Positions 1 through 8,580 of a stretch of 64,000 nt of DNA are shown here, piece after piece. The stretch comes from PALSA-1004 sp041483135 (GTDB taxonomy: Bacteria > Pseudomonadota > Gammaproteobacteria > Burkholderiales > SG8-41): positions 1 to 64,000 of the forward strand of contig JBGPFE010000002.1 in NCBI GenBank assembly GCA_041483135.1. Reading direction: 5' to 3'. The notes under the pieces are model-generated. The model was not told where the DNA came from and did no database searches. It worked only from the letters and a program-made list of their open reading frames with translations. Position 1 is the stretch's first letter, and every line of letters begins with the position of its first letter. The translations under genes and the position numbers were made by a program.

Positions 1-234
1 GCGTCCCGCGACGTAATATTCCGCGACGTCCATGGTGCGGGACATCCAGCCGATGCCGGCATACAGTCCGATGGTCGCAAACAGGAACCAGTAGCCGATC
101 CAGGCCCGCGACATCCCCATCTGCTCGGCAACCGCGAGCGCGAGGAGGAAGAGGATGAAGCCGCCGGTATAGAAGGTGTAGTTCTTCCTGAGCTGACGGA
201 AGAACGCCGAGTACGAGACGGTCTGGGTGCTCAT
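1..234 (-). CDS. Sodium:solute symporter, N-terminal fragment (acetate-type, VC_2705-like)
   Basis: Only the first 78 codons lie in the window; the gene continues past position 1. The ATG at 234 overlaps the stop of the upstream DUF4212 gene (ATGA), so the two are translationally coupled. Visible residues include two hydrophobic stretches (about 20-38 and 46-63) and, at the edge, a segment reading MDVAEYYVAGR, which matches the N-terminal 'YYVAGR' signature of the solute:sodium symporter (SSS/SLC5) family. A DUF4212 small subunit immediately upstream is characteristic of the VC_2705 subfamily. Together with acs nearby, acetate or another short monocarboxylate is the likely substrate, but that is inference from context. 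Confidence 0.85.
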   Translation of the reverse strand, partial: MSTQTVSYSAFFRQLRKNYTFYTGGFILFLLALAVAEQMGMSRAWIGYWFLFATIGLYAGIGWMSRTMDVAEYYVAGR

Positions 235-500
235 TCGAGATCTCCCTCATCCACGTTGTATTCCAGGTCGAGCTTCCGCATCAGTAGCGCGTAAATGCCG
301 ATGAGCGCCACGTAGACGATGAGCGAGCCCTGCGCCGACATGTAGAACCCCAGGGGAAAGCCGAGGATCGTCATGCTGCTGTTCAGTTCGCGTGCGAACC
401 ATATCTCGACGAAAGTGACGACGAACCAGACGAAGAGCAGTATCCCCGTGATGACGAGGTTCTTGCGCCAGTACTCGTGATGCTTTTGGGTTAACTCCAT
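231..500 (-). CDS. DUF4212 family small membrane subunit of sodium/solute symporter
   Basis: Encodes 89 residues with two predicted membrane helices (about 15-35 and 56-75) and an acidic C-terminus. The N-terminal HHEYWRKN followed by a helix is typical of DUF4212 proteins, which are always found next to an SSS symporter and are thought to be its small subunit. The ATG at 500 has a strong ribosome binding site (AAGGAGG on the minus strand). The stop overlaps the symporter start. The role in transport is known only by association; no catalytic residues are expected. Confidence 0.85.
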   Translation of the reverse strand: MELTQKHHEYWRKNLVITGILLFVWFVVTFVEIWFARELNSSMTILGFPLGFYMSAQGSLIVYVALIGIYALLMRKLDLEYNVDEGDLE

Positions 501-593
501 GTGGCCCCTCCTTGATGAAGTTACAGGCGGTAAAAAGTCACAGCCGCCAAAAAACAGGATTGATTTGCTTATATTTTTATATCGAATCTATTA

Positions 594-609
594 TTAGGGA
601 AAACCCTTA
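594..609. promoter_or_regulatory. AGGG-AAAA-CCCT inverted repeat, candidate operator
   Basis: In the AT-rich gap between the divergent DUF4212/symporter genes and the response regulator, AGGG (596-599) and CCCT (604-607) are separated by AAAA. The arms are short, and the site is suggested as an operator only because of its position in a divergent regulatory region. The binding protein is unknown. Confidence 0.25.
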
Positions 610-664
610 CAAAATCCTGACTCGTGGTGGGCCATTAAGCGCTGCAGACCGGTTTTTCCGGATA

Positions 665-693
665 TTGTGATAAGATACAATAATTATTATAAA
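665..693 (+). promoter_or_regulatory. Candidate sigma-70 promoter for the OmpR-type regulator
   Basis: TTGTGA at 665-670 and TATAAA at 688-693 are separated by 17 bases in an AT-rich stretch, 45 bases before the ATG at 738. No clear ribosome binding site precedes that ATG, so translation may be weak. Confidence 0.45.
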
Positions 694-737
694 CAATAAG
701 TTAAAACCATATTTTAAAATCAGATTCAAGTCCATCG

Positions 738-1409
738 ATGCGCATACTGATTACCGAAGACGATACCTCGCTGGCTGAAGCGCTGCAGTTCTCGCTCAAG
801 CAGTCGGGCTACGCGGTGGATTGGGTGACCGACGGTACCGCAGCTGACGAGGCACTCAAGGACGACGTGTTCGGCCTGCTGATACTCGATCTGGGGTTGC
901 CTAAACTCGACGGCTTCGAGGTGCTGCGCCGGTTGCGCCGCCGCAACCCGGCGCTGCCGGTGCTGATTCTGTCCGGCCGCGAGAAGCCCGAGGAAAAAGT
1001 CCTCGGGCTCGATCTGGGCGCGGATGATTATCTGGTCAAACCGTTCAGCTTGATTGAACTGCAAGCGCGGGTGCGCGCCCTGCTGCGGCGCGGACAGGGC
1101 AGCGCGACCCCGTTGATCAGTTATGGTGGGTTGAGCTTCGATACCGTGCACCGTGTCGCCAGCGTGGACGAGCGGACGTTCACGCTGTCGGTGCAGGAAA
1201 CCGGGGTGCTCGAGGCCTTACTGGTGCGCTTCGGGCGCGTCGTCAGCAAGGAGCATCTGGTCGAGCAGCTCTACAGCTACGACCACGAGGTCAGCCACAA
1301 CGCGATCGAAGTCTATGTGCACCGGCTGCGCAAGAAGCTGATCGGCACCGGCGTGACGGTGCGCACGCTATACGGTCGCGGCTATCTGCTCGATTACATC
1401 ACCACCTGA
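738..1409 (+). CDS. OmpR/PhoB-family response regulator
   Basis: A 223-residue two-domain regulator. The receiver domain (about 1-115) has the acidic pair EDD near residue 8, the phospho-acceptor Asp in LLILDLGLPKLDGFEVL near residue 51, and the conserved Lys in YLVKPFS near residue 101. The C-terminal half (about 125-222) is a winged-helix DNA-binding domain ending in the usual HRLRKKL and GRGYLL motifs. No histidine kinase gene adjoins it on the plus strand, and the hybrid kinase on the other strand has its own receiver, so the partner kinase is not identified. It is divergent from the symporter genes, so control of the acetate locus is plausible but not shown. Confidence 0.92.
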   Translation: MRILITEDDTSLAEALQFSLKQSGYAVDWVTDGTAADEALKDDVFGLLILDLGLPKLDGFEVLRRLRRRNPALPVLILSGREKPEEKVLGLDLGADDYLVKPFSLIELQARVRALLRRGQGSATPLISYGGLSFDTVHRVASVDERTFTLSVQETGVLEALLVRFGRVVSKEHLVEQLYSYDHEVSHNAIEVYVHRLRKKLIGTGVTVRTLYGRGYLLDYITT

Positions 1410-1436
1410 ATTGCAGCAGCGTCCCGCCCGCGACCG

Positions 1437-2888
1437 TCACAACCGGTAGTCGAGTGCGAGGCGATTTTGCAATTCACGCGCTTGCAGAAGCGCTTCTTTC
1501 AGGATGCGGCGCTCGAGCTGATTCAGATCGTCCGGATTCATCCGGTTATCCATCGCCAGGCCTTGCAAGTTTTGCATATGCTGATGGCGCAGCCGCAATA
1601 CCTGAATGAACTGGAATGCTTCGATCCAGGCCATGACCTCGCGCTGCGGCAAAGCTTGCCGGGTGCCGAATTCGTACAGCCGCGCCCCGGTATTGGTCTG
1701 CACGATCCCCAGCGCCAGGCTGTAAATGCGGGCGGCGTCTACGAAGAGGGTGGCGCCGTACAATTTTAGGTCTATGGTGTGCAGGTGCACTGCATCCTTG
1801 GCGGTTACAAAATCGTGGAGGATGCCTAGCGGCGGACGGTTGTGCAACGCGTTGGCCGCCATCTGGTGCAGGAAGCGGGAGTTTCGAGCGGTTTGCGCGA
1901 GCAGCCAGCGGCGCAGATCATCCGCCAGCGCAACCTCGCCATGCAAACCGCGGAAGTCGAAGAAAATCGCGCCATGCAATAACGCGTCCGGATCGCCGCT
2001 GCCCATCCAATGCGCGAATTTCGCCCGCCACTCTGTATCACTGAGGCACCATTGCGGATTACCCGCCATGACATTGCCTTTGCACAGCGGAAAGCCACAT
2101 TTCGCGAGGGCCTCATTGGCGCGACGGGCGAACGGAAGCAGGCGTGCACGCACCGGGTCAGCGTCCCCGGTCGCGGTGAAAACAATGCCGTTATCCTGAT
2201 CAGTGCTGAGCGTCTGCTCGAAACGGCCCTCGCTGCCGAGCGCCATCCAGCACATGTGCACGTCGTCAAGCCCGGCGCCGGTCAGCTCGAGATCAATGAT
2301 GCGCTGGGTCAGCAGGTCGTTGAGCGAGGCGATGAAGTGCGTAAGCTGCTCGGCGGCCACGCCCTGCACCAGCATGTTGTGCGCAAGCTGGCGGATGTCG
2401 GCGCCGAATTGCACCAGGCTCTCGACCGAGCTTGCCTCGCGGATGGCACCGGCGAGCTGGCGCATGTTGATGCGCTGCAGACTGAACAGATCTTTTTCCG
2501 TAATCAGGCCGCTGAGCCGGCCGCGGTCCACCACCAGAATGTGGCGGATCCCGCGCCTGACCATCGCCAGCGCCGCTTCGTACGCCGATGCCTGCGGCGG
2601 CAGGGTGAACACGTTCCGGCTCATGACACCGGAGATCGGTTGATCGAGCCCATACCCGGCGAGCGTCACGCGGTCGAGCACGTCGCGCAATGTGAAGATC
2701 CCGAGCGGCGCCAGGTCGCCGTCGGTCACGACCATCGAGCCGATATTGAGTTCGTGCATGGTCTTCAGTACCGACCGCAGCGGCGTGTCCGGCAAGCATG
2801 TTACCGGCGCGCGCCGCACGACCGCTGCCAACGGGCTCGCCATCGTCTGTTGCGAGCTGACATCCAACTGGGATTCGGTTGCGCTCAT
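1437..2888 (-). CDS. CBS-domain protein with DUF294 nucleotidyltransferase-like domain
   Basis: A 483-residue soluble protein. Residues about 20-145 hold two CBS modules, which usually bind adenine nucleotides. About 150-310 is the DUF294 domain, with a GlnD-like nucleotidyltransferase signature: GSEGR followed by the acid pair in STDQDNG. The rest is the DUF294 C-terminal helical domain. The acid pair is intact, so activity is possible, but the substrate is unknown. It is last in the acs-kinase-regulator-exonuclease run, 18 bases after the exonuclease gene. Proteins of this type often sit beside acetate symporters, suggesting a nucleotide-responsive control role. That role is inferred. Confidence 0.85.
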   Translation of the reverse strand: MSATESQLDVSSQQTMASPLAAVVRRAPVTCLPDTPLRSVLKTMHELNIGSMVVTDGDLAPLGIFTLRDVLDRVTLAGYGLDQPISGVMSRNVFTLPPQASAYEAALAMVRRGIRHILVVDRGRLSGLITEKDLFSLQRINMRQLAGAIREASSVESLVQFGADIRQLAHNMLVQGVAAEQLTHFIASLNDLLTQRIIDLELTGAGLDDVHMCWMALGSEGRFEQTLSTDQDNGIVFTATGDADPVRARLLPFARRANEALAKCGFPLCKGNVMAGNPQWCLSDTEWRAKFAHWMGSGDPDALLHGAIFFDFRGLHGEVALADDLRRWLLAQTARNSRFLHQMAANALHNRPPLGILHDFVTAKDAVHLHTIDLKLYGATLFVDAARIYSLALGIVQTNTGARLYEFGTRQALPQREVMAWIEAFQFIQVLRLRHQHMQNLQGLAMDNRMNPDDLNQLERRILKEALLQARELQNRLALDYRL

Positions 2889-2906
2889 GCGCTTGTTATC
2901 CTGCGT

Positions 2907-5099
2907 CTAGTAATGCACCCGCGCGTAGGAGGTTTGCTGGGAGGCCTTGCGCGCGTCACGCAAGGTCTTGATACCCTGTGCGGCCAACAGCGGTAGCAAT
3001 TTCAGAAAAATCTCGCCGGTCACTATCGCGTCGCCCAGCGCCGTGTGTCGCCCGATGACGTTGACACCGAGACGTTCAGCGATTGCTTCGAGCTTGTGCT
3101 CGCGCTGATGCGGATGCACAACGGCGGACAGCATCAGCGTGTCGAGCACCGGGTGGGTAAAGCTCACTCCGGTGACGGCTTCCTTCAACTGCAGAAAGCG
3201 CATATCGAATGCGGCATTATGCGCGACCAGCACGGTATCCTCGCAAAACCGATGAAAGCGCGGCAGCACGCGAGCGATGGTCGGTTGGCCCTCGAGCATC
3301 ACCGGCTGGATGCCGTGGATACGGGCCGATTCCGGGGCCAGCCTTCGGCCCGGATCTATCAGCTGATCGAATACTTCGCCGTGGAGGAGTCGTCCGTTGA
3401 CGATGCGAATCGCGCCGATCGAAATAATCTCGTCGCCGGCGGACGGCTCCAGGCCGGTGGTCTCGGTGTCGAACACCGTGTAGCTCAGATCGCTCAACAG
3501 ACGCCCGTCCAGTTCGGGACGTTGCCCGGGCTGGTTAAACAGGTCGAAGTCATAGTACACGGGGCGGCTCGGTACAGCCGGCACTTCGAGCGGCATGCTG
3601 CAGTAATCAGGGTGCGGCAGCAGAATCCGGAAATAGGCGGTTCGCGATACTGCGTCGCTCTGGAGCCAGGCCTGGCCGTTGTGTCGCGCGATGACATCTT
3701 CAAACGTCAGTGGCGTGGCTTCGCTGCCGACGTCGAGAGCGGTGCCTTGCCACTGGGCGGCGGCCTCGGCCGTTATCGGTGCACCGTCCCACATCAGGTC
3801 GAGATGGACCTGCCGGTCCTTGTGTTTCAGGCGGAAGCGGATCTGATGCACGCCGTGCTCGCGCTTGAGCCGGCCGGCGAGATAGGTCAGTGCCTGCACC
3901 AACGAAAAACTGTCGACCGCAAGCCAGACCGGTTCATCCTTGCCTTCGACAGCGGCACTCATGCCGAGCCGGGTTTCTATGCTGCGCTTGACGGCGGCGA
4001 TCAAGTCGCGCGCGAGCATGGTTTCAAGCGGCCACTCGGCGCGCGCGCAGTCGGCATGACCGGCAATGGTCGAATCAAGGCGGCGGCTGAGCGTTTGTGC
4101 TTCATGGTGAATGACCTGTTCAAACTGCTGGCGGCGCGCCGGCTCCATATCCGGAAATGCGAGCATGGTTTCGATACCCGCGCGGATACTGGCGAGGGAA
4201 GTGCGCGCACTCTCGATAAGCGACTGCAGCAGGCGGTCGCGCCGGCCCGCTATCTCTACGCTCCGCTGGATGTCTTCCAGTGTCAGCACATATCCGGATA
4301 TCCGGGTATTGCTGCCGACTGCCGCGTCTGCGGCATCAACGGACGGGTCCGCATCGTTCGCGAGCACCGGCGCCATGTGCACCCGGATCAGGTGGCCACC
4401 CGTCAGCGTTGTCACAAAGGCGGCGACTGGCCTGACGTCACCGTGCGTGAGGCGGTCCTGGATGTGTTCGAGTGCATGCAGCACTACGTTGCGGTCCATC
4501 ACGCCAAACAGCGAGCGTCCGAGGCCGAACGCCATGGCAGCGTCACTCTCCGTTTCCGCGCCGGAGGCCGCGCTCAGAAGCTGCAGCGCGCACTGGTTAT
4601 AGAGCAGTATGCGCCCCTCGATGTTGCACACCAGCACGCTCTGTGCGATCTCAGACATCAGTGCAGCGAGGCGATTCTTTTCCCGCGCCACGTCAATGTG
4701 TGCATCGGTAACGCGCGTTTCGACACCGACTTCCAGCGCGCGATAACGGCCCGCCAGCGCATTGATCTCGCGCGCCAGGTGTTGCAGTTCGGCACCGCCA
4801 TGCGGTTCGATGCGGTGATTGAGGTTGGCGCTCACGATCAGTCGCGTCGCTTCGGCGAGTCGCTGCGGGGCGATCACATACGCATCGAACAGGCCGTTGG
4901 CGATGATGCCGAGACCGGCAACGATCAGCAGCGCCACGAACACCATGAGGCCAACGCGATCGGCAAGCGCTGCCGTCAGTGCCGGTCGGTATTCTGCGGC
5001 GAGCCCCGACCAGACGATGAACGCCAGCGCCGCGGCGCTGCCGAGGAACAGCAGGGCGGCCGCCGCAATGGCCAGCGCGAGTTTCAACTTGAGGTTCAT
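2907..5099 (-). CDS. Membrane HAMP-PAS pseudokinase fused to DnaQ-like 3'-5' exonuclease
   Basis: A 730-residue fusion. Two membrane helices (about 7-30 and 48-70) are followed by a HAMP-like segment, a PAS-like region (about 145-270) and a DHp-like helix pair. There the canonical HELRTPLTSIRA box appears as ESARTSLASIRA, so Glu296 replaces the phospho-accepting His. A weak ATPase-like region follows, with DG in WDGAPIT but no recognisable N box. Residues about 536-710 form an exonuclease with all DEDDh motifs: DTETTGL, AHNAAFD and HTALGD. The exonuclease therefore looks active and the kinase does not. The ATG at 5099 overlaps the response regulator stop (ATGA). The nucleic-acid or nucleotide substrate is unknown. 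Confidence 0.85.
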   Translation of the reverse strand: MNLKLKLALAIAAAALLFLGSAAALAFIVWSGLAAEYRPALTAALADRVGLMVFVALLIVAGLGIIANGLFDAYVIAPQRLAEATRLIVSANLNHRIEPHGGAELQHLAREINALAGRYRALEVGVETRVTDAHIDVAREKNRLAALMSEIAQSVLVCNIEGRILLYNQCALQLLSAASGAETESDAAMAFGLGRSLFGVMDRNVVLHALEHIQDRLTHGDVRPVAAFVTTLTGGHLIRVHMAPVLANDADPSVDAADAAVGSNTRISGYVLTLEDIQRSVEIAGRRDRLLQSLIESARTSLASIRAGIETMLAFPDMEPARRQQFEQVIHHEAQTLSRRLDSTIAGHADCARAEWPLETMLARDLIAAVKRSIETRLGMSAAVEGKDEPVWLAVDSFSLVQALTYLAGRLKREHGVHQIRFRLKHKDRQVHLDLMWDGAPITAEAAAQWQGTALDVGSEATPLTFEDVIARHNGQAWLQSDAVSRTAYFRILLPHPDYCSMPLEVPAVPSRPVYYDFDLFNQPGQRPELDGRLLSDLSYTVFDTETTGLEPSAGDEIISIGAIRIVNGRLLHGEVFDQLIDPGRRLAPESARIHGIQPVMLEGQPTIARVLPRFHRFCEDTVLVAHNAAFDMRFLQLKEAVTGVSFTHPVLDTLMLSAVVHPHQREHKLEAIAERLGVNVIGRHTALGDAIVTGEIFLKLLPLLAAQGIKTLRDARKASQQTSYARVHY

Positions 5100-5464
5100 T
5101 CCCCCAGCAGGCGCCGCACGTTGGCTAGAAGTTCCTGGGTGGCGAAGGGCTTAGTGATGTAGGCATCCGCGCCCAGCGCGAGGCCTTTGGTCACCTCGGA
5201 TTCGCGTCCTTTGGCAGTCAACATGACCACCTTGATGCCATTCCATGCCGGGTTTTCGCGGATTTTCTGGCACACCTCGAACCCGTTTTTTTGCGGCAGC
5301 ATGATGTCCAGCAGAATCATATCAGGGTGGAACTCGACCACCTGGCGCAGCGCCTCGTCGCCGTTGGTGGCGATTTTCACCTGGTAGCCGCTTTTCTGCA
5401 TCAGGAACTCGAGCGAGATGACGATATTTGGCTCGTCGTCGGCGATCAGGATTTTCTTGCTCAT
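5096..5464 (-). CDS. Single-domain response regulator (CheY-like receiver)
   Basis: The in-frame ATG at 5464 is preferred to the longer frame starting at 5617, because it gives a 122-residue protein beginning MSKKILIADDEPN and makes an ATGA overlap with the kinase stop. The upstream extension lies inside the kinase gene. The receiver has the acidic pair DDE near 9-11, the phospho-acceptor Asp in DMILLDIMLP, and Lys in YITKPFA. There is no output domain. It is wedged between the transporter-kinase and the exonuclease fusion with overlaps on both sides, so it is probably phosphorylated by that kinase and may act by protein contact rather than DNA binding. Confidence 0.93.
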   Translation of the reverse strand: MSKKILIADDEPNIVISLEFLMQKSGYQVKIATNGDEALRQVVEFHPDMILLDIMLPQKNGFEVCQKIRENPAWNGIKVVMLTAKGRESEVTKGLALGADAYITKPFATQELLANVRRLLGE

Positions 5465-8283
5465 CTGTCCGCTCCGGCGTGGTTTTCCAGCGCAGCGGCC
5501 ATGGCCGGCTCTTGTGCTGCCGGCGGCTGGGTGCCGGCGGCCTGCGCGCCCCGTGCTGCGTCGAGCGGCAGCGTAAAGGAGAACGTTGCGCCGGAGCCGA
5601 GCGCGCTGGTCACCCACAGCCGGCCGCCGAAGTGGTGGATAATCTCGCGGCAGATCGGCAGACCGAGACCGGTGCCGTGCGGTTTTTGCGTCAGCGTATC
5701 GCCGACCTGGCGGAACTTCTCGAAAATGATGCGTTGATCATCGCTGCTGATACCAACGCCGTTGTCCTCGACATCGATACGCAAGTTGTTGCGGTCGTGC
5801 GCAATACCGACTTTGATCCTGCCGTCATTGTCGTTACAGAACTTGGCGGCATTCGACAGCAGGTTGAGCATCACCTGCATCAAGCGGTCACGGTCCGCGA
5901 CCACCGGCGGCAGATTTACCGGCAACTGCAACTCGAGCGAGATGTTTTTTTCCTTGAACAACTGGCTGGTCGAAGACAGCGCGTCCTCGATGACCTCGCG
6001 CATGTCGATCTCGCCGCTGTTCCACTCAGCATTGCCCGATTCGATCTTCGCCAGATCGAGCACCTGGTTGATGAGCCGTGTCAGACGTTCCGATTCCTTG
6101 ATGATGATGCCGAGGAATTTCTCGCGCTGCGCTGTGTCGAGCACGGGATTGTCGTGCAGAATTTCGGAAAAAGCACGGATCGAGGTCAACGGTGTACGCA
6201 GCTCGTGGGTCACGGTCGATACGAAATCGTCCTTTAGCCGGTCCAGTTCCTGCAGTCGCTGGTTGGCGGAGCGCAATTCGGCTGTTGCGACTTCAAGTTC
6301 GCGTGATTTTTGCTCGAGCTGGCGGCTGTAGGCGAGAACCTGCGACGCTTCATCGAGGATGTTCATGACCTTGTCGATGCCGAGCGGCTCTTCCTGCACC
6401 ACCGAGGCAACCACGACGCGGGCCGAACCGGTGCCGATTGCGCCAGCCAGCAGCGTCTCGGCGAAATGTATCAGGTCGGCATCGGCGCCGAGATCCTTGG
6501 CCGATCTGGCGCCCCGTTCGTGTGCATATGCGCCGAATGCGTCCTGCGCACGGCGTTGACCGAGAAACCGTCCGACCAGCGTGATCAGCTCGTTGACAGA
6601 AGCATCGCCGCGCAGCGATTCCGGACGCTTGATGTTCGATTCGCGACGCGCATCGACAAACAGGTTTGCCTGGATCTGCTCGTCGAAGCTCGGAATGGTG
6701 ACGAGCGAAACGGCGATGTAAGCCCCGATATTGAACAGCATGCTCCAGAACAGGCAGTGCGTGATTTTATCGAGTCCCGTGAGGCCGAACAATTCGAGAG
6801 GCTTGAGCAGCGCGACGCCGAACAGCCCGTGATCGACAAACGCGAGCGGCAGCCATCCTGATGTCGCGAACGACGGCAGCAGCAGAGTGTACGCCCAGAC
6901 CAGAAAACCCGCGCTGAGTCCGCAGATCGCACCGGAGCGCGTCGCGCTTTTCCAGTACATGCCGCCCAGTATCGCCGGCGCGAACTGGGCGACCGCGACG
7001 AACGAGATCAATCCGATCGACACCAGCGCGTAGGCCTCGCCGGCGAGGCGGAAATAGGCATAGCCCAGCAGCAGCACGCCGACAATGGCGCCGCGCCGGA
7101 TGCCGAGGATCAGCGACGACAGATCGGCGCGCTCGTGCAGGTGCAGCACGTTGAAGCGCAGCAGCAGCGGCATGACCAGGTTGTTGCAGACCATGGTGGA
7201 CAGCGCGATGGTCTCGACGATCACCATGCCGGTTGCCGCCGACAGCCCGCCGATGAACGCCACCAGCGTCAGCAGCGATTGCTGTTGCGCGATCGGCAGC
7301 GTCAGCACGAAAGTGTCGGCATCGATGTTGCCGACGGGAAAATGCATCAGTCCGGCGAAGGTGATCGGCAGCACGAAGACATTGATCGCCAGCAGGTAGA
7401 GCGGGAATAGCCATGCCGCCTTGTTGAGATGTCGCTCATCGACGTTCTCGACCACTGCGATCTGGAACTGGCGCGGCAAGAACATGAATGCGAGCATGGA
7501 AACGATGGTCAGCGAAGCCCACGAGGTGTAGTTGACCGAGGCGCCGCCAAATTCGAGGAGCTTGGCGAGCTGCGGGTATTCATTGGCGCGCGTGAATATA
7601 TCGCCGAATCCATCGTAGAGCACGAAGGTCGCGAACGCGCCGACGGCGATGAACGCGAGCAGCTTCACCAGCGATTCGAACGCAATCGCGGCGACCAGGC
7701 CTTCGTGCCGCTCCGATGCATCGAGATGGCGCGTGCCGAACAGAATGCTGAACGCCGCGAGCAGCAGCGCTATGTAAAACGTATTGTCGGTCAGCAGCGG
7801 TATCGCGGCCTGGCTGTCGTGGGCGGCGATCACCGGATATTTGAGGATGATCGAGAAGCTGTTCGACACCGCTTTGAGCTGCAGCGAGATGTAGGGAATG
7901 ATGCCGATGACCGCGATGATCGTCGCCAGCCCGCCCAGCAACTGGCTCTTGCCGTAGCGCGAAGCGATGAAGTCGGCGATCGAGGTGATACGGTTCGCTT
8001 TGCTGATGCGGATCATCTTCAGCATCACGTACCACCACAGCACGGCCATCAGCGTCGGCCCCAGATAGATCGGCAGAAAACCGATACCGCTGGTGGCCGC
8101 GCGCCCGACGCTGCCGTAGAAGGTCCACGACGTACAGTAGACCGCGAGCGACAGCGCGTAGATGTACGGGTTGGCGATGATGCTGCGGCCGGCGTCGGCA
8201 CGCTTGTCCCCGTAATAGGCGATTGCGAACAACAAGCCTACGTAGACAAACGAAGCAAAGACTATGACGTAACCGGTCAACAT
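5461..8283 (-). CDS. SLC5-type transporter/sensor histidine kinase hybrid (CbrA/CrbS-like)
   Basis: A 940-residue hybrid. Residues 1 to about 530 form a sodium:solute symporter-like module of about 13 helices, with YCTSWTFYGSVG and ITSIADFIASRYGK, as in CbrA and CrbS. A linker and coiled coil (about 640-685) lead to HisKA with the phospho-accepting His in THELRTPLTS (about residue 692), an N box NLLSNAAKF, and G boxes DNGVGIS and GTGLGLP. All kinase motifs are intact. CrbS in Vibrio and Pseudomonas controls acs with a LuxR-type partner. Here acs is upstream but the partner is a lone receiver. Whether the transporter module transports or only senses is not known. Confidence 0.93.
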   Translation of the reverse strand: MLTGYVIVFASFVYVGLLFAIAYYGDKRADAGRSIIANPYIYALSLAVYCTSWTFYGSVGRAATSGIGFLPIYLGPTLMAVLWWYVMLKMIRISKANRITSIADFIASRYGKSQLLGGLATIIAVIGIIPYISLQLKAVSNSFSIILKYPVIAAHDSQAAIPLLTDNTFYIALLLAAFSILFGTRHLDASERHEGLVAAIAFESLVKLLAFIAVGAFATFVLYDGFGDIFTRANEYPQLAKLLEFGGASVNYTSWASLTIVSMLAFMFLPRQFQIAVVENVDERHLNKAAWLFPLYLLAINVFVLPITFAGLMHFPVGNIDADTFVLTLPIAQQQSLLTLVAFIGGLSAATGMVIVETIALSTMVCNNLVMPLLLRFNVLHLHERADLSSLILGIRRGAIVGVLLLGYAYFRLAGEAYALVSIGLISFVAVAQFAPAILGGMYWKSATRSGAICGLSAGFLVWAYTLLLPSFATSGWLPLAFVDHGLFGVALLKPLELFGLTGLDKITHCLFWSMLFNIGAYIAVSLVTIPSFDEQIQANLFVDARRESNIKRPESLRGDASVNELITLVGRFLGQRRAQDAFGAYAHERGARSAKDLGADADLIHFAETLLAGAIGTGSARVVVASVVQEEPLGIDKVMNILDEASQVLAYSRQLEQKSRELEVATAELRSANQRLQELDRLKDDFVSTVTHELRTPLTSIRAFSEILHDNPVLDTAQREKFLGIIIKESERLTRLINQVLDLAKIESGNAEWNSGEIDMREVIEDALSSTSQLFKEKNISLELQLPVNLPPVVADRDRLMQVMLNLLSNAAKFCNDNDGRIKVGIAHDRNNLRIDVEDNGVGISSDDQRIIFEKFRQVGDTLTQKPHGTGLGLPICREIIHHFGGRLWVTSALGSGATFSFTLPLDAARGAQAAGTQPPAAQEPAMAAALENHAGADR

Positions 8284-8325
8284 GGCATTTTTGCCTCGCT
8301 GCCCTCGGCTAGTGCGTGCGTTCCG

Positions 8326-8526
8326 TCAATCCATGTTGCGTTCGACCACCACCGCGGTCAATGCAATCAGCAGGCCCCACGCCGCGAACATGTAGACGTA
8401 TAGCAGCGGGATGCCGAACAGCAGATGGTCGATGTTGAAAAGGTAGAGCAGCGGGTAATTGAACAACAGGCAGCCGAACAAGAACAACGCAATCAGCCGC
8501 TGGCCGTGGATGCCGGGTCGGTTCAT
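8326..8526 (-). CDS. Small membrane protein of the acs/sensor-kinase operon
   Basis: Encodes 66 residues with two hydrophobic helices (about 11-30 and 38-60), a short polar N-terminus and a C-terminal ERNMD. It lies 54 bases after acs and 42 bases before the hybrid kinase, all in the same direction. It resembles the short DUF3311-like proteins that often precede SSS genes, but I cannot assign the family firmly. Its position suggests a partner of the transporter-like module of the kinase. The ATG at 8526 is the only reasonable start. Confidence 0.65.
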   Translation of the reverse strand: MNRPGIHGQRLIALFLFGCLLFNYPLLYLFNIDHLLFGIPLLYVYMFAAWGLLIALTAVVVERNMD

Positions 8527-8580
8527 GTCACGCCGCGCTGCAGAGCAGTGCAGGCGCGGGCGGGAGCGCCGTGCTCCGCA

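Noticed and set aside
3045..5162. A 705-codon plus-strand frame opposite the exonuclease fusion
   Set aside because: It is the antisense shadow of a gene with clear DEDDh motifs; its translation has no recognisable domain and is rich in His, Arg and Gln, as is usual for high-GC shadows.
5465..5617. N-terminal extension of the lone receiver protein
   Set aside because: It lies within the kinase gene, is Arg/Ala-rich, and the receiver begins properly at the ATG at 5464.
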